Shown: positions 20,484 through 31,023, numbered from the stretch's first letter. The stretch is 64,000 nt of DNA from Leucobacter sp. OLIS6 (GCF_002752355.1 NZ_MRAV01000001.1:186001-250000), one strand, 5' to 3'. The notes: generated from the letters alone by a model not told the origin. Numbers and translations: made by a program.

Positions 20484-21593
20484 GTGCCCAGCAGCTTCCT
20501 GCGACTTCCCGGCGCCGTCGAGGCGTCGGAATCCGGCGTCGCCGCGCACTACGGCGCTCCGCTCATCGAGCAGCGGGCGCTCGAAGCCGGTGACGCGATC
20601 GTCGATCTCGGCCATCACGAGGTCCTCACCGTCTCGGGCCCCGATCGTCTGAGCTGGGTGCACTCGTTCACCAGCCAGAGCCTCATCGGCCTGCGCCCGG
20701 GTGACTCCGCCGAGACCCTGCTGCTCGATCCCAACGGGCGCATCGAGCAGCCCATCCGCGTCGTCGACGACGGGGAGCGTCTCTGGCTGCTCGTCGATCC
20801 CGGTCGCGGTGCCGATCTGCTGGCCTTCCTGCTCCGCATGCGCTTCGCGCTGCGCGTCGAGATCGAGGATCGCAGCGCCGACTTCGCGACCGTGCTCGTC
20901 ATGGGCGACGGACCCGCGGCGTCCGCGGTCGAGTCGCTCGGCATCGCCGCGGCGGTGTGGCGCGATCCGTGGGGCCAGCTCGCGCACGGCGGTGCCCAGT
21001 ACGCGGGTCGGCACCCCGGCGAGGGCTGGAACGCGATCCGCTTCGTCGTGCCGCGCACCGAGCTCGAACGCGTCGCCGCGCTCGTCGACGGCACCGCGAT
21101 CCGCGCGGCCGGGCTCTCAGCGCTCGACGCGCTCGAGATCCAAGCGGCGCGCCCGTCCGCGGCTGAGCTCGACGAGCGGGCGATCCCGCACGAGTTCGAC
21201 TGGCTGCGATCCGCCGTGCACCTGAACAAGGGCTGCTACCGCGGGCAGGAGACGGTGGCGAAGGTGCACAACCTCGGCCACCCGCCGCGGCGCCTCGTGC
21301 TGCTGCACCTCGACGGTTCCTCAGGCGAGCTGCCCGAGGGCGGCGCGCTCGTCTTCCGCGCGGGCGAAGCCGCCGGGGCCGAGGCGCGACCGGTCGGCCG
21401 GGTGACCCGGGCCGGCCTGCACCACGAGTGGGGCGGGATCGCGCTCGCGCTGCTCAAGCGTTCGGTGCCCGAGGACGCGGCGCTCGAGGTCCGGATCGGC
21501 GAGGGGCCGGATTCGGTCGCGGCCGCGCAGGAGACGATCGTGCCCGCGGACGCCGGTGCGACGCGCGGCGTCCCCCGTCTGCCGCGCATCTGA
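20484..21593 (+). CDS. ygfZ: Folate-binding YgfZ family protein
   Basis: Tetrahydrofolate-binding protein related to the glycine-cleavage T protein, involved in Fe-S cluster assembly or repair. The 369-residue sequence carries the family signature KGCYRGQET. The GTG at 20484 is chosen because the first conserved residues begin here, 5 nt after the upstream micro-gene; the longer frame starting at 20430 would overlap it. Confidence 0.88.
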   Translation: MPSSFLRLPGAVEASESGVAAHYGAPLIEQRALEAGDAIVDLGHHEVLTVSGPDRLSWVHSFTSQSLIGLRPGDSAETLLLDPNGRIEQPIRVVDDGERLWLLVDPGRGADLLAFLLRMRFALRVEIEDRSADFATVLVMGDGPAASAVESLGIAAAVWRDPWGQLAHGGAQYAGRHPGEGWNAIRFVVPRTELERVAALVDGTAIRAAGLSALDALEIQAARPSAAELDERAIPHEFDWLRSAVHLNKGCYRGQETVAKVHNLGHPPRRLVLLHLDGSSGELPEGGALVFRAGEAAGAEARPVGRVTRAGLHHEWGGIALALLKRSVPEDAALEVRIGEGPDSVAAAQETIVPADAGATRGVPRLPRI

Positions 21594-21624
21594 ATCCGGT
21601 CGCGCGCTCGCCTAGACTTGGGGC

Positions 21625-22365
21625 ATGACGAACACGCTGATCCTGCTTCGCCACGGCCAGAGCGAATGGAACCAGAAGAACCTGTTCACCGGCTGGGTCG
21701 ATGTGCGACTCACCGATCAGGGCCGCGGCGAGGCCGCGCGCGCCGGTGAACTGCTCGCCGAGGCGGGGCTGCTGCCCGACGTGCTGCACACCTCCGTGCT
21801 CAGCCGCGCGATCCAGACCGCGAACCTCGCGCTCGAGAGCGCCGACCGCATGTGGATCCCGGTCCGTCGATCCTGGCGCCTCAACGAGCGCCATTACGGC
21901 GCGCTGCAGGGCCTCGACAAGGCCGAGACGCTGCAGAAGTACGGCGAGGAGCAGTTCATGGAGTGGCGTCGTTCCTTCGATACCCCGCCGCCCGTGCTCG
22001 ACGACGCGAGCGAGTGGTCGCAGGCGAACGATCCCCGCTACGACGGCATCGACGGAGAGAAGCCGCGCACCGAGTGCCTGAAGGACGTCATCGAGCGGAT
22101 GGTCCCGTACTGGGAGAACGCGATCGTGCCCGACCTGAACGCGGGCAACACGGTGCTCGTCACGGCGCACGGCAACTCGCTGCGCGCGCTCGTCAAGCAC
22201 CTCGAGGGCATCTCCGACGACGACATCGCGGGTCTCAACATCCCGACGGGCATGCCGCTCGTCTACGAGATCGACGACGCGGGCCGCCCGACCGGCCCCG
22301 GCCGCTACCTCGACCCCGAGGCCGCCGCCGCCGGCGCCGCCGCGGTCGCCAGCCAGGGCCGCTGA
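21625..22365 (+). CDS. gpmA: 2,3-bisphosphoglycerate-dependent phosphoglycerate mutase
   Basis: Glycolytic interconversion of 3- and 2-phosphoglycerate. The 246-residue protein has the phospho-histidine motif [10 protein letters not shown] near the N-terminus and the second catalytic His in [21 protein letters not shown] ends 6 nt before the ATG (leaderless). Confidence 0.97.
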   Translation: MTNTLILLRHGQSEWNQKNLFTGWVDVRLTDQGRGEAARAGELLAEAGLLPDVLHTSVLSRAIQTANLALESADRMWIPVRRSWRLNERHYGALQGLDKAETLQKYGEEQFMEWRRSFDTPPPVLDDASEWSQANDPRYDGIDGEKPRTECLKDVIERMVPYWENAIVPDLNAGNTVLVTAHGNSLRALVKHLEGISDDDIAGLNIPTGMPLVYEIDDAGRPTGPGRYLDPEAAAAGAAAVASQGR

Positions 22366-22387
22366 CCGCGCACATCGACCGGGTCGT

Positions 22388-22418
22388 GGTCGCGCCCTCC
22401 GGATGAGGAGGCGCGACC
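22388..22418. terminator. Hairpin between convergent gpmA and ispF
   Basis: 9-bp stem (22388-22396 with 22410-22418) extended by 3 bp past a bulged C. No T-run, so a weak or factor-dependent terminator. Confidence 0.45.
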
Positions 22419-22457
22419 CCGGCCCGGTCTGCTGCGTTCCGGGCCGGTTCGCCCGCG

Positions 22458-22925
22458 TCAGTCGCGCTCGATGAGGGCGGTTGCGATCGCCGCGATCCCC
22501 TCGCCGCGACCGGTGAATCCGAGGCCGTCGCTCGTCGTGGCGCCGAGGCTCACGGGGGCGCCGACGAGTGCGCTCATGCGCGCCTCGGCCTCGGCCCGCC
22601 GCGGCGCGAACTTGGGCCGGTTGCCGACGATCTGCACGGAGACGTTGACGGGGCGCCAGCCCGCGGCGCCCAGGCGGTCGAGCGCGAGGCGCACGAAGCC
22701 GGTGCTGTCGGCGTTCTCGGTGCCGGGCAGATCCACGCCGACGAGGCCGCCGATGTCACCGAGGCCGGCGGCCGAGAGCAGCGCGTCGACGATGGCGTGG
22801 CACACGACGTCGCCGTCGCTGTGCCCCGACAGCCCCGCCTCGCCCGGCCAGTCGAGTCCCGCGAGGCGCAAGGCCGCCTCCGGATCGTACGCGTGCACGT
22901 CGACGCCCGTGCCGACGCGGATCAT
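22458..22925 (-). CDS. ispF: 2-C-methyl-D-erythritol 2,4-cyclodiphosphate synthase IspF
   Basis: MEP-pathway isoprenoid enzyme. 155 residues; metal ligands in GTGVDVHAY and [17 protein letters not shown], plus the [15 protein letters not shown] signature. Its start overlaps the ispD stop (ATGA). Confidence 0.96.
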   Translation of the reverse strand: MIRVGTGVDVHAYDPEAALRLAGLDWPGEAGLSGHSDGDVVCHAIVDALLSAAGLGDIGGLVGVDLPGTENADSTGFVRLALDRLGAAGWRPVNVSVQIVGNRPKFAPRRAEAEARMSALVGAPVSLGATTSDGLGFTGRGEGIAAIATALIERD

Positions 22926-23722
22926 CGCGCGTCCGCGGAGCCGCCGCCGAACCGCTCGAAGAGCGCTTCGAGGATCGCCCGGTCCTCGGGGGTCGTGAGT
23001 TTGTGCGCCCGCTGCTCGCCGGCGACCGTGCGCACGGTCCCGCCGGCGCGCTGCACGACCTCGGCGTCGTCCGTCGGCGGCGCCTCATGCCGCGCCGGAT
23101 CGCCGTCCTGCAGCTGCGCGGTCGCGTGCGCGGCGGCGAGCAGTTCGCGCGGGAAGCCCTGCGGCGTCTGCACCGCGACGAGGGCCGAACGGTCGACGGT
23201 CTCGCGCACGACGCCGTCGCCGCCCACCCGCTTCAGGGTGTCGGCGACGGGCAGCGCGGGCACCACCGCGGTCCCGGTGCGCAGCACCTCGGCGGCGACG
23301 CGATCGAACAGCTCCGGGCTCGCGAACGGCCGGGCCGCATCGTGCACGAGCACCGTCGTCACCGAGTCGGGCAGCGCATCGATCCCGAACCGGACCGATT
23401 CGTGGCGCTCCCGTCCGCCGGGGACCACCGCGGTCGACCAGGCGCAGCCGTCGGGGAGCGCGGCATCGAGCAGTTCGAGCGCCTCGGCGGCGCGCTCAGC
23501 CGGCACGACCACCGCGATATGCCCGGCGTGGGGGAGCGCGGTCACCGCGCGGAGCGCGTGCTCGAGCAGGGTGCGTCCGCCGATCTCGACGAAGGCCTTG
23601 GGGACACCCGCGCCGAGCCGGGTACCGCTACCGGCGCCGACGAGCACCACGCCGAGACTGCCGATGGGGTGCGGGGTGCTGCCGGTCCCGGGGTGCTCGT
23701 TCGCGAGCGGTGAGCGTTCCAT
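22922..23722 (-). CDS. ispD: 2-C-methyl-D-erythritol 4-phosphate cytidylyltransferase IspD
   Basis: MEP-pathway enzyme transferring CMP to methylerythritol phosphate. The 266-residue protein has the nucleotide loop [25 protein letters not shown] and QTPQGFP. The N-terminus extends about 20 residues beyond the usual start. TACTCT lies 6 nt before the ATG at 23722 on the minus strand, supporting that start. Confidence 0.95.
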   Translation of the reverse strand: MERSPLANEHPGTGSTPHPIGSLGVVLVGAGSGTRLGAGVPKAFVEIGGRTLLEHALRAVTALPHAGHIAVVVPAERAAEALELLDAALPDGCAWSTAVVPGGRERHESVRFGIDALPDSVTTVLVHDAARPFASPELFDRVAAEVLRTGTAVVPALPVADTLKRVGGDGVVRETVDRSALVAVQTPQGFPRELLAAAHATAQLQDGDPARHEAPPTDDAEVVQRAGGTVRTVAGEQRAHKLTTPEDRAILEALFERFGGGSADAR

Positions 23723-23773
23723 AGGGTCAGAGTACCGCGCGGGGACCCGCCGGGCCCGGGTCCACCCCCGGAA

Positions 23774-23810
23774 ACGCAGAACGCCCCGCTCGGGGCGGGG
23801 CGTTCTGCGT
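23774..23810. terminator. Terminator downstream of carD
   Basis: Perfect 16-bp stem (23774-23789 with 23795-23810), 5-nt loop, with a short T-run on the minus strand. Confidence 0.75.
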
Positions 23811-23824
23811 GCGACGGGGCGGGC

Positions 23825-24310
23825 CTAGGAGGCCAGCACCTCGTCGAGCATCTCGGATGCCTTGTCTTCGTCGGTCTTCTCGGCGAGCGCGAGCTCGGAG
23901 ACGAGGATCTGCCGGGCCTTGGCCAGCATGCGCTTCTCGCCGGCGGACAGCGAGCGGACCTCCTGGTCGCGGCGCCACAGGTCGCGCACGACCTCGGACA
24001 CCTTGATGACGTCGCCCGAGGCGAGCTTCTCGAGGTTCGCCTTGTAGCGGCGGGACCAGTTGGTGGGCTCCTCGGTGAACGGGGCGCGCAGGACCTCGAA
24101 GACCTGCTCGAGGCCCTCCTGGTCGATGACGTCGCGGACGCCGACCAGATCGCAGTTCTCTGCCGGCACCTCGATGGTCAGGTCGCCCTGGTTCACCTGG
24201 AGCTTGAGGAAGAGCTTCTCTTCGCCGCCCAGTTTGCGCGTCTTGACCTCGATGATCTTGGCCGCGCCGTGATGGGGATAGACGACAGTCTCTCCGACCT
24301 CAAATTGCAT
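23825..24310 (-). CDS. carD: CarD-family RNA polymerase-binding transcription regulator
   Basis: Essential actinobacterial regulator that binds the RNA polymerase beta lobe and stabilises open complexes, notably at rRNA promoters. 161 residues: N-terminal Tudor-like domain ([17 protein letters not shown]) and C-terminal helical DNA-binding domain. The ATG at 24310 is chosen for its GGAG site and because homologues start [12 protein letters not shown]; a longer frame to 24385 lacks support. Confidence 0.96.
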   Translation of the reverse strand: MQFEVGETVVYPHHGAAKIIEVKTRKLGGEEKLFLKLQVNQGDLTIEVPAENCDLVGVRDVIDQEGLEQVFEVLRAPFTEEPTNWSRRYKANLEKLASGDVIKVSEVVRDLWRRDQEVRSLSAGEKRMLAKARQILVSELALAEKTDEDKASEMLDEVLAS

Positions 24311-24338
24311 GGAGTGGCTCCTTCGTGTTCCAACCTCT

Positions 24339-24367
24339 AGAATACCACACCGACATACCGCTAGTAA
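24339..24367 (-). promoter_or_regulatory. Promoter of carD
   Basis: On the minus strand TTACTA (24362-24367) and TATTCT (24339-24344), with an ideal 17-nt spacer. Leader of about 20 nt. Confidence 0.65.
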
Positions 24368-24469
24368 GGGCAGCCTAAGCTGCACCGAGTTGCGCGCTGC
24401 CGGTAGGATGATTCCAAACTGCTCGCGGAGCGGGCAGGGACTCGACCACCATCGCTTCGGAGGATCTCC

Positions 24470-25030
24470 TTGAAGATTCGGATCGCCTCATCCATCGCCC
24501 TCGCGGCGGCGCTCACCCTCGGCGCGACCGGCTGCAGCCTGATCGCGGCGCAGGACACGCTGATCCAGTACGCGCCGAGCGACGGGGTCGACGCCAACGT
24601 CAACGGCGTCGAGGTGCGCAACCTCATGCTGGTCGCCGACGAGAGCGGCGAGCAGCAGAACGTCGTCTTCACCGGCATCAACGCCGGCGAGAAGGCGCAG
24701 CAGCTGACCATCTCGTTCATGGCCGACGGCCAGCAGGTCGCCACCTCCGAGTTCGAGGTGCCCGCGGGCACCACCAAGTTCGGCGATCCCGAAGGCGAGC
24801 AGACCCCGGTGCTCGTGCAGATCCCCGAGGCGAAGGCCGGCACGCTCGTCGACGCCTACCTGTCGACCCCGGGTTCGGCCGAGGTGCAGCACCGGATCCC
24901 CGTGCTCGACGGCTCCCTCAAGGAGTACCGCCCCTACGTGCTGACGGCGGAGCAGGTCGCGAAGTTCTCGGGTCCCGCCGAGAAGGCCGCCGACGCGAAG
25001 GCCGGCGCGGAGTCGACTCCCGCCAACTGA
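24470..25030 (+). CDS. LpqE-like lipoprotein
   Basis: 186-residue membrane-anchored protein. Signal peptide with lipobox ATGC at residues 19-22, then an immunoglobulin-like/copper-chaperone-like beta domain ([24 protein letters not shown]). The start is a TTG at 24470 with GGAGG 6 nt upstream. Divergent from carD exactly as lpqE is in Mycobacterium tuberculosis. Function not established. Confidence 0.78.
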   Translation: MKIRIASSIALAAALTLGATGCSLIAAQDTLIQYAPSDGVDANVNGVEVRNLMLVADESGEQQNVVFTGINAGEKAQQLTISFMADGQQVATSEFEVPAGTTKFGDPEGEQTPVLVQIPEAKAGTLVDAYLSTPGSAEVQHRIPVLDGSLKEYRPYVLTAEQVAKFSGPAEKAADAKAGAESTPAN

Positions 25031-25041
25031 CGCCCCGCGCG

Positions 25042-25086
25042 AACGACGGAGGGCCCGCAGGCATCGCCTGCGGGCCCTCCGTCGTT
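25042..25086. terminator. Bidirectional terminator between lpqE-like gene and regX3
   Basis: 21-bp perfect stem (25042-25062 with 25066-25086) with a 3-nt loop and a short T-run on the plus strand. Confidence 0.8.
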
Positions 25087-25107
25087 TCCTGCCCGGGGTC
25101 GGCGCGC

Positions 25108-25800
25108 TCAGGCGAAGCGGTAGCCGACGCCGCGGACCGTCGTGACGATCGTGGGGTCGGACGGCACCGGCTCGATCCGGGATCGGATCCGCTTGATGTG
25201 CACGTCGAGGGTCTTGGTGTCGCCGTAGTAGTTGCTGCCCCACACGCGGTCGATGAGCTGGCCGCGGGTGAGCACCCTGCCGGAGTGCCGCATGAGCAGC
25301 TCGAGCAGCTCGAACTCGCGCAGGGGCATCGAGATCTCCTCACCCCGCACCGAGACGGTGTGGCGCTCGGTGTCGAGGCGCACCCCGAGCTCCTCCAGCA
25401 CGCCCTCCTCGGCCTCTTCCTCTTCCGGCTCACCGGCGTGGCCGCGGCGCAGGGCGGCGCGGACGCGGGCCAGCAGCTCGCGGGTCGAGTAGGGCTTCGT
25501 GATGTAGTCGTCGGCGCCGAGCTCGAGTCCCACCACGATGTCGATCTCGCTGTCCTTCGCGGTCAGCATGATGATCGGCACCTGCGAGCGGGCACGGATC
25601 GACCGGCAGACCTCGGTCCCGGGCAGGCCCGGCAGCATGAGGTCGAGCAGCACCAGCTCGAACTGCTCCTCGGGGAAGACGCGGATCGCCTCCGAGCCGT
25701 CCGCGACGACCCGGACCCGGTACCCCTCTCGTTCGAGCAGGAACGCGAGCGGTTGCGAGATCGATTCCTCGTCCTCGACCAGCAGGATGCGCTGACTCAC
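25108..25800 (-). CDS. regX3: Phosphate response regulator RegX3
   Basis: OmpR/PhoB-type regulator activated by SenX3 under phosphate limitation. 230 residues: receiver with EDEE pocket, phospho-acceptor in LLDLMLPG and KPYSTRELLARV; winged helix with SMPLREFELLELLM and LDVHIKRIRSRIE. The linker has an acidic run (EPEEEEAEE). It follows senX3 with an overlapping ATGA. The likely reader of the Pho boxes listed here. Confidence 0.93.
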   Translation of the reverse strand: MSQRILLVEDEESISQPLAFLLEREGYRVRVVADGSEAIRVFPEEQFELVLLDLMLPGLPGTEVCRSIRARSQVPIIMLTAKDSEIDIVVGLELGADDYITKPYSTRELLARVRAALRRGHAGEPEEEEAEEGVLEELGVRLDTERHTVSVRGEEISMPLREFELLELLMRHSGRVLTRGQLIDRVWGSNYYGDTKTLDVHIKRIRSRIEPVPSDPTIVTTVRGVGYRFA

Positions 25801-27023
25801 GCCGTGACCTCTTTCTTCCGCGATGCGGAGGCTTGCTTCTGGTTCTTCTTGGTCTTCGCCGATCCGCGGGCCTTCTTCGCCTTCTTCGATCGCGGGTCCT
25901 CGCCGAGGTCGACGAGCGGGAAGGTCAGGCTGAAGCTGGACCCGACGCCCGGCTGCGACCAGACCTCGATGTCCCCGCCGTGCGAGCGCATGGTGTGCCT
26001 GGCGATGCTCAGGCCGAGGCCCGTGCCGCCGCCCGCGCGGCTGCGCGAGGCGTCCACCCGGTAGAAGCGCTCGAAGATGCGGGGGAGGAGCTCGGCGGGG
26101 ATGCCGTCTCCCTGATCGGTGACGGTCACGACGCAGGCGCGATCGGTGACCTCCATGCCGATCCCGACCCGGCCCCCGTCGGGGGAGTGGCGGATGGCGT
26201 TGCTCAGCAGATTGGCGAGGGCGACGCCGAGCGACGCCTGCCGACCGAGGGTGACGAGATCGCCGAGTTCGGCGGCGGGCTCGGTGACGACGAGCTCGAC
26301 GCCGTGCTGCTCGGCGTAGGTGCGGTGGGCGTCCACCTCGGCCCGCACGAGGCCGCGCAGCGGCACCGGCTCCCGGTCCTCGGGCTGCACGGTGCCCTGG
26401 GCCTCGGAGAGCTGGATGATGTCGCGCGAGAGGTTGCCGAGGCGCTGCGATTCCTTCATCAGGGTCTGCGCGAAACCACGGACCCGATCGGGCTCGTCGG
26501 CGGCTTCGTGCACGGCCTCCGAAAGCAGGCTGATCGCCGCGATGGGCGTCTTGAGCTCGTGGCTGACGTTCGCGATGAAGTCGCGGCGCATCGCGTTGAC
26601 GCGCTGCTCCTCGCCGAGGTCCTCGGCGATCACCACGAGGAATCGGCGCTGGATCCGGAACAGGTGCACGCGCACGGTGTCCGCGGTGTCGTCCGCCGAC
26701 GGCTGCCGGGTCTCGGTCATGCCCGTCGACATCACGCGACGGGCCTGTGCCAGGAAGTCCTGCTCGCGCAACTGCTCGCCTGTGATCCGGGCGTCGTCGC
26801 GGGCGGCCGGGTTCGCGTACACGGGGGAGAGGGAGGAATCGAGGATCACGGCGAAGCTGTCATGCTCGTTCAGGATCTCGACCGCGACCTCGGGGAGCTC
26901 GGGGCGCAGCGCGGCGGCTCGTCGGCGGCCTGCTGAGCGTGCGGCGGTGATCGTCGCCGTGACCAGGACTCCGATGAGGATCCCCAGGCCGATGGAGGCG
27001 AGCACGAGCAGAGTCGGGGTCAT
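25797..27023 (-). CDS. senX3: Phosphate sensor histidine kinase SenX3
   Basis: Two-component kinase paired with RegX3. An N-terminal membrane helix is followed by a PAS-like domain, the H-box NVSHELKTPIAA, and ATPase motifs NLLSNAIRHSPDG, DQGDGIP and GTGLGLSI. The C-terminus is a Lys-rich tail. I take the ATG at 27023 because TACCAT ends 7 nt upstream; an in-frame ATG at 27032 exists. Divergent from phoU, which modulates this pair. Confidence 0.92.
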   Translation of the reverse strand: MTPTLLVLASIGLGILIGVLVTATITAARSAGRRRAAALRPELPEVAVEILNEHDSFAVILDSSLSPVYANPAARDDARITGEQLREQDFLAQARRVMSTGMTETRQPSADDTADTVRVHLFRIQRRFLVVIAEDLGEEQRVNAMRRDFIANVSHELKTPIAAISLLSEAVHEAADEPDRVRGFAQTLMKESQRLGNLSRDIIQLSEAQGTVQPEDREPVPLRGLVRAEVDAHRTYAEQHGVELVVTEPAAELGDLVTLGRQASLGVALANLLSNAIRHSPDGGRVGIGMEVTDRACVVTVTDQGDGIPAELLPRIFERFYRVDASRSRAGGGTGLGLSIARHTMRSHGGDIEVWSQPGVGSSFSLTFPLVDLGEDPRSKKAKKARGSAKTKKNQKQASASRKKEVTA

Positions 27024-27063
27024 GGCACCCATGGTATTCGGCGGCGATCGACCGGAGCCCCGT

Positions 27064-27103
27064 GTTCAACTCCTGTTTACCTGAGGGCCGGGAGGCGTTC
27101 ACG
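27064..27103 (+). promoter_or_regulatory. Pho-box-like repeats between senX3 and phoU
   Basis: GTTCAAC (27064) and GTTTACC (27075) form a 7-4-7 pair; GTTCACG (27097) sits 22 bp further, two repeat units in phase. They lie 79-118 bp upstream of phoU and 41-80 bp from senX3, suggesting autoregulation by RegX3. Confidence 0.7.
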
Positions 27104-27181
27104 GCCGTGGGGAACACTGATGCCGTAACGTTGCGTGCGACGCGCCCTCTCGGCGCGCCGGAGGAAAGGGAACCGTTCGAT

Positions 27182-27823
27182 ATGCGTGAAGTCTTCCAGC
27201 AGGAGCTGCGCGAGGTGCAGGACCGCCTCGTGGAGATCGCTGAGCTCGTGAAGGACGCGATCCAGCAGGCGACCACCGCCTTCGGGAACTCCGACGTCGC
27301 TCTCGCGGAGCAGGTCATCGACAGCAGCGAGGCGGTCGAGGAGCAGGCGGGCGCGCTCGACGAGCTCACCATCGACATCCTCGCCCGGCAGCAGCCGGTC
27401 GCGTCCGACCTCCGCCTCATGGTGGGCGCGCTGCGCATGAGCGCCTCGCTCGAGCGCATGGCGGACCTCGCCCAGCACATCGCCCAGCTCGCGCGCTACC
27501 GCTACCCCGAGAGCGCGATCCCCAAGGGCCTGAAGAAGACCTTCGTGCGCATGGGCGAACTCGACGTGCTCATGGCCGAGAAGCTCGTCGAGCTGCTCCG
27601 CAACCAGGACCCGGCCACGATCGACGTGATCCGCGACATGGACGACGACATCGACGAGCTGCACGCCAAGGTGTTCGAGAAGGTGCTCAGCGACAAGCTG
27701 CAGGCCGACCCGACCGGCGTGGTCGACGCCACCCTCGCGAGCCGCTACCACGAGCGCTTCGGCGATCACGCGGTCCACATCTCGAAGCAGATGAACTTCT
27801 TCCTGCGCGGAGAGCTCGAGTAG
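27182..27823 (+). CDS. phoU: Phosphate signalling protein PhoU
   Basis: Negative modulator linking Pst transporter activity to SenX3-RegX3. 213 residues forming two three-helix bundles with the metal-binding acidic repeats (MRDFx-type positions replaced by IRDMDDDIDELHAKV). ATG at 27182, with a GGAGGAAAGG site upstream. Separated from the pst operon by 14 kb but near senX3, the mycobacterial-like arrangement. Confidence 0.95.
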   Translation: MREVFQQELREVQDRLVEIAELVKDAIQQATTAFGNSDVALAEQVIDSSEAVEEQAGALDELTIDILARQQPVASDLRLMVGALRMSASLERMADLAQHIAQLARYRYPESAIPKGLKKTFVRMGELDVLMAEKLVELLRNQDPATIDVIRDMDDDIDELHAKVFEKVLSDKLQADPTGVVDATLASRYHERFGDHAVHISKQMNFFLRGELE

Positions 27824-27878
27824 GCGGGATCGGCGTCACAGGGGGCGATCGCCCCTGGTGAGGCCGTAGACTCGAAGG

Positions 27879-29309
27879 ATGCAACAGCGGATCTACGACT
27901 CACGGACCCAGGACGTCGTCGACTTCGTCCCGCGCGAAGCGGGCCGGGTCGGACTCTACGTCTGCGGGCCGACCGTGCAGTCCGCGCCGCACATCGGCCA
28001 CCTGCGCAGCGCGCTCGTGTACGACCAGATGCGGCGCTGGTTCGAAGCGAGCGGCCTCGAGGTCTCGCTGATCCGCAACGTCACCGACATCGACGACAAG
28101 ATCCTCGACAACGCACGCATCGCGCGGGAGGCCGGCGGATCCGAGGAATGGTGGGCGCTGGCCTACCGGGTCGAGCGCGACTTCACCGCCGCGTACGACG
28201 CGATCGGTGTGCTGCCGCCCACCTACGAGCCGCGCGCGACCGCGAACATCCGCGAGATGGTCGAGCTGATCGAGCTGCTGATCGAGCGGGGCCACGCCTA
28301 CCGCGCGGCCGACGGCTCGGCGAGCGTCTACTTCGACACCGCGAGCTGGCCCGAATACGGCGCGCTCACGCGGCAGCGCCGCGAGCAGATGGAGGACGCC
28401 GCCGATTCGGAGCCGGTGGGCAAGCGGGATCCCCGCGACTTCGCCCTCTGGAAGGCGTCGCGCGAATCGGAGCCCGCGACCGCGTCGTGGCCGTCCCCGT
28501 GGGGCGCCGGGCGTCCGGGCTGGCACATCGAGTGCTCGGCCATGGCGACCCGCTACCTCGGCACCGAGTTCGACATCCACGGCGGCGGTCTCGACCTGCG
28601 CTTCCCGCACCACGAGAACGAGCTGGCGCAGTCGTCGGCGGCGGGGCACGGCTTCGCCCGGCACTGGATCCACAACGGCCTCGTGAACACCGGAGGCCAG
28701 AAGATGTCGAAGTCGCTCGGCAACTCGCTCTTCGCCCACGATCTGCTGGCCCAGACGCGGCCGATCGTGCTGCGCTACTTCCTCGGCTCGGCCCACTACC
28801 GCTCGGTGCTCGAGTTCTCGGAGACCTCGCTGACCGAGGCCTCGGCGGCGTTCGAGCGCATCGAGGGCTTCGTGGCGCGCGCGACCGAGCGCTCCGGCGC
28901 GGCGCCCGAGCCGGGCGCGCTGCCGCAGGCGTTCGTCGACGCGATGCTCGACGACTTCGCGGTGCCGCAGGCGCTCGCTGCGCTGCACGAGGCCGTGCGC
29001 GCGGGCAACACCGCGATCGACGCCGATGACGCTGAGGGGCTGCGCGTGCGCGCGGGCGAGGTCATCGCCATGCTGCGCGTGCTCGGGCTCGACCCCGCCG
29101 ACCCGGTCTGGCGCGCGAGCGCCGCGGCGGGCGCGGGCGCGGCCGCCGAGGGTGCGCTCGACGCGCTCGTCGGCGCACTGATCGCGCAGCGCGCGGAGGC
29201 GCGCGCCAACAAGGACTTCGCTACGAGCGACGCGATCCGCGACCGGCTGCAGGCCGCGGGCATCGCACTCGAAGATCGTCAGAACGGAACGGGCTGGAGC
29301 CTCGCATGA
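27879..29309 (+). CDS. cysS: Cysteinyl-tRNA synthetase
   Basis: Charges tRNA-Cys. 476 residues, with class I motifs HIGHLRSA (near residue 38) and KMSKSLGN (near 275) and zinc ligands ([19 protein letters not shown]). TAGACT ends 6 nt before the ATG. It overlaps rlmB by 4 nt. Confidence 0.98.
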   Translation: MQQRIYDSRTQDVVDFVPREAGRVGLYVCGPTVQSAPHIGHLRSALVYDQMRRWFEASGLEVSLIRNVTDIDDKILDNARIAREAGGSEEWWALAYRVERDFTAAYDAIGVLPPTYEPRATANIREMVELIELLIERGHAYRAADGSASVYFDTASWPEYGALTRQRREQMEDAADSEPVGKRDPRDFALWKASRESEPATASWPSPWGAGRPGWHIECSAMATRYLGTEFDIHGGGLDLRFPHHENELAQSSAAGHGFARHWIHNGLVNTGGQKMSKSLGNSLFAHDLLAQTRPIVLRYFLGSAHYRSVLEFSETSLTEASAAFERIEGFVARATERSGAAPEPGALPQAFVDAMLDDFAVPQALAALHEAVRAGNTAIDADDAEGLRVRAGEVIAMLRVLGLDPADPVWRASAAAGAGAAAEGALDALVGALIAQRAEARANKDFATSDAIRDRLQAAGIALEDRQNGTGWSLA

Positions 29310-30316
29310 GCAACAAGAGTGGGCGCGCAGGCGCCGTACGCAAGAAGAGCCGCGGCAAGGCGGTCGGGTCGGGCGGTCAGGGCCGCCAGGCGTTGGAGGG
29401 CCGCAAGCCGACCCCCAAGGCGGAGGATCGCCCGTACCACCCGGCGGGTAAGGCCAAGGCCGCGCGCGAGCGTCTGAACGCGGCGCGCGACCGCCACGGC
29501 AGCCGCGGCGGTAGCTCGGGCGAACGCGTGCAGCGCTCCACCCGCAAGCCGGTCGACACCGAGCTCGTCACGGGCCGCAACGCGGTGCTCGAGGCGCTGC
29601 GCACCAAGACCCCGGCGACCGCGCTCTACGTCGCGGCCAAGGTCGAGATGGACGATCGCATGCGCGAGATCCTCGGCCTGGCGGTCGGGCGCGGGGTCCC
29701 CGTGCTCGAGGTGATGCGCGCCGAGCTCGACCGCATGACCATGCGCGATACGGTGCACCAGGGCGTGCTGCTCAAGGTGCCGCCCTACGAGTACGCGCAC
29801 CCGCTCGAGGTGCTCGATCAGGTCGAGGAGCGCGGCGAGAACCCGCTGCTCGTCGCGCTCGACGGGGTCACGGATCCGCGCAACCTGGGCGCGATCATCC
29901 GCTCGGTCGCCGCGTTCGGCGGCCAGGGCGTCATCGTGCCGCAGCGCCGCTCGGTCGGCCTGAACGCCGCAGCGTGGAAGACCTCCGCGGGTGCCGCGGC
30001 GCGGGTGCCCGTGGCGATGGCCACGAACCTCACCCGGACCCTCAAGGACCTGAAGAAGCGCGGCGTCTTCGTGATCGGCCTCGACGGGGGCGGCGATGTC
30101 GAGCTGCCCGGCCTCGAGCTCGCGGATCGCCCCGTGGTGCTCGTGGTGGGCAGCGAGGGCGAAGGGCTGTCGCGCCTCGTCACCGAGACCTGCGACGTGA
30201 TCGTCTCGGTGCCGATCTCGGCCGCGACGGAGTCGCTCAACGCGGGCATCGCGGCGAGCGTCACCCTCTACGAGGTGTCGAAGCTCCGCGCCGAGCGCGC
30301 GGCCGTCTCCGAGTAG
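29306..30316 (+). CDS. rlmB: 23S rRNA 2'-O-ribose methyltransferase, TrmH/SpoU family (RlmB)
   Basis: SAM-dependent SPOUT methyltransferase of 336 residues. A basic N-terminal extension of about 80 residues precedes the substrate-binding domain (GRNAVLEAL) and the knotted domain with [27 protein letters not shown] and [14 protein letters not shown]. It follows cysS with an ATGA overlap, a conserved pair in actinobacteria. Confidence 0.93.
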   Translation: MSNKSGRAGAVRKKSRGKAVGSGGQGRQALEGRKPTPKAEDRPYHPAGKAKAARERLNAARDRHGSRGGSSGERVQRSTRKPVDTELVTGRNAVLEALRTKTPATALYVAAKVEMDDRMREILGLAVGRGVPVLEVMRAELDRMTMRDTVHQGVLLKVPPYEYAHPLEVLDQVEERGENPLLVALDGVTDPRNLGAIIRSVAAFGGQGVIVPQRRSVGLNAAAWKTSAGAAARVPVAMATNLTRTLKDLKKRGVFVIGLDGGGDVELPGLELADRPVVLVVGSEGEGLSRLVTETCDVIVSVPISAATESLNAGIAASVTLYEVSKLRAERAAVSE

Positions 30317-30327
30317 GCGTCGGCGGT

Positions 30328-30792
30328 TCACAGCACCGTCAGCGAGGTCGCGATCCAGCGCCTGCGCAGGTACTCGAGGCGCATCGGTACCGCATAGGCG
30401 CGCACCGCCGTGTGCAGGGTGACGGACGCCTCCGCCACGTTCGGGCGCGGCCTCGTGATGTGCGCGGGGCCGGCCTCCGGCACCGAGCGACGCTGGTCGC
30501 CGAGCACGCGGCGACGCTCCTCGTGCATCGCGCGGAGCCGTTCGAGCCGTCGGGCCACGAGCGGAGTGATCCACGGGCCCAGCTGCGCGGCGGTTCGGGT
30601 GCCGTCGATGATCTCGAACGCGCGGACCGCCAGGTTCCGCACCAGGCGGGGCGGCGGTTCCGGGATGTCGTCGGGCACCGGATCCTGCGGCTTCGGCCAC
30701 TGCAGGTGGTGCTCCGAGCTCTGCGGTCTCCGATGACGGTGCGGGGGCGGCGAGTGCTGATGGGCGCGCGAGCGCATGCGGGTGTCGGGCAC
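30328..30792 (-). CDS. Rv3235-family protein (DUF6459)
   Basis: 154-residue protein with a His/Pro/Arg-rich N-terminus and a conserved C-terminal domain (LAVRAFEIIDGTRTAAQL, YLRRRWIATSL). This domain is typical of a family encoded near secA in actinobacteria; function unknown. The GTG at 30792 has GAGAGGA upstream. Confidence 0.75.
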   Translation of the reverse strand: MPDTRMRSRAHQHSPPPHRHRRPQSSEHHLQWPKPQDPVPDDIPEPPPRLVRNLAVRAFEIIDGTRTAAQLGPWITPLVARRLERLRAMHEERRRVLGDQRRSVPEAGPAHITRPRPNVAEASVTLHTAVRAYAVPMRLEYLRRRWIATSLTVL

Positions 30793-31023
30793 GGGATCCT
30801 CTCGAAGCTGGACGGACGTCCCCCACAGACCCCGGACCCGATCCGCATCGCCGGGCGGCGTGCGATCGGATGACTTCCACCCTAGAAAACCGGATCAATC
30901 GACGGTCAAGCGCGTCCTGGCCGTGGGATCCGAGGCATCCGGCGTCTGCGCCCGGTCTTCAGTGCCGCCTGTCGGCGTCGGTCCGCGTTCCGGGGCCGCT
31001 GCGCGAAACGTTAGGCTGATCCC

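Noticed and set aside
24362..24378. Possible iron-regulator (DtxR/IdeR) box near carD
   Set aside because: Only a partial match (TTAGGCTGCCCTTA on the minus strand); half of it is the carD -35 element and no iron gene adjoins.
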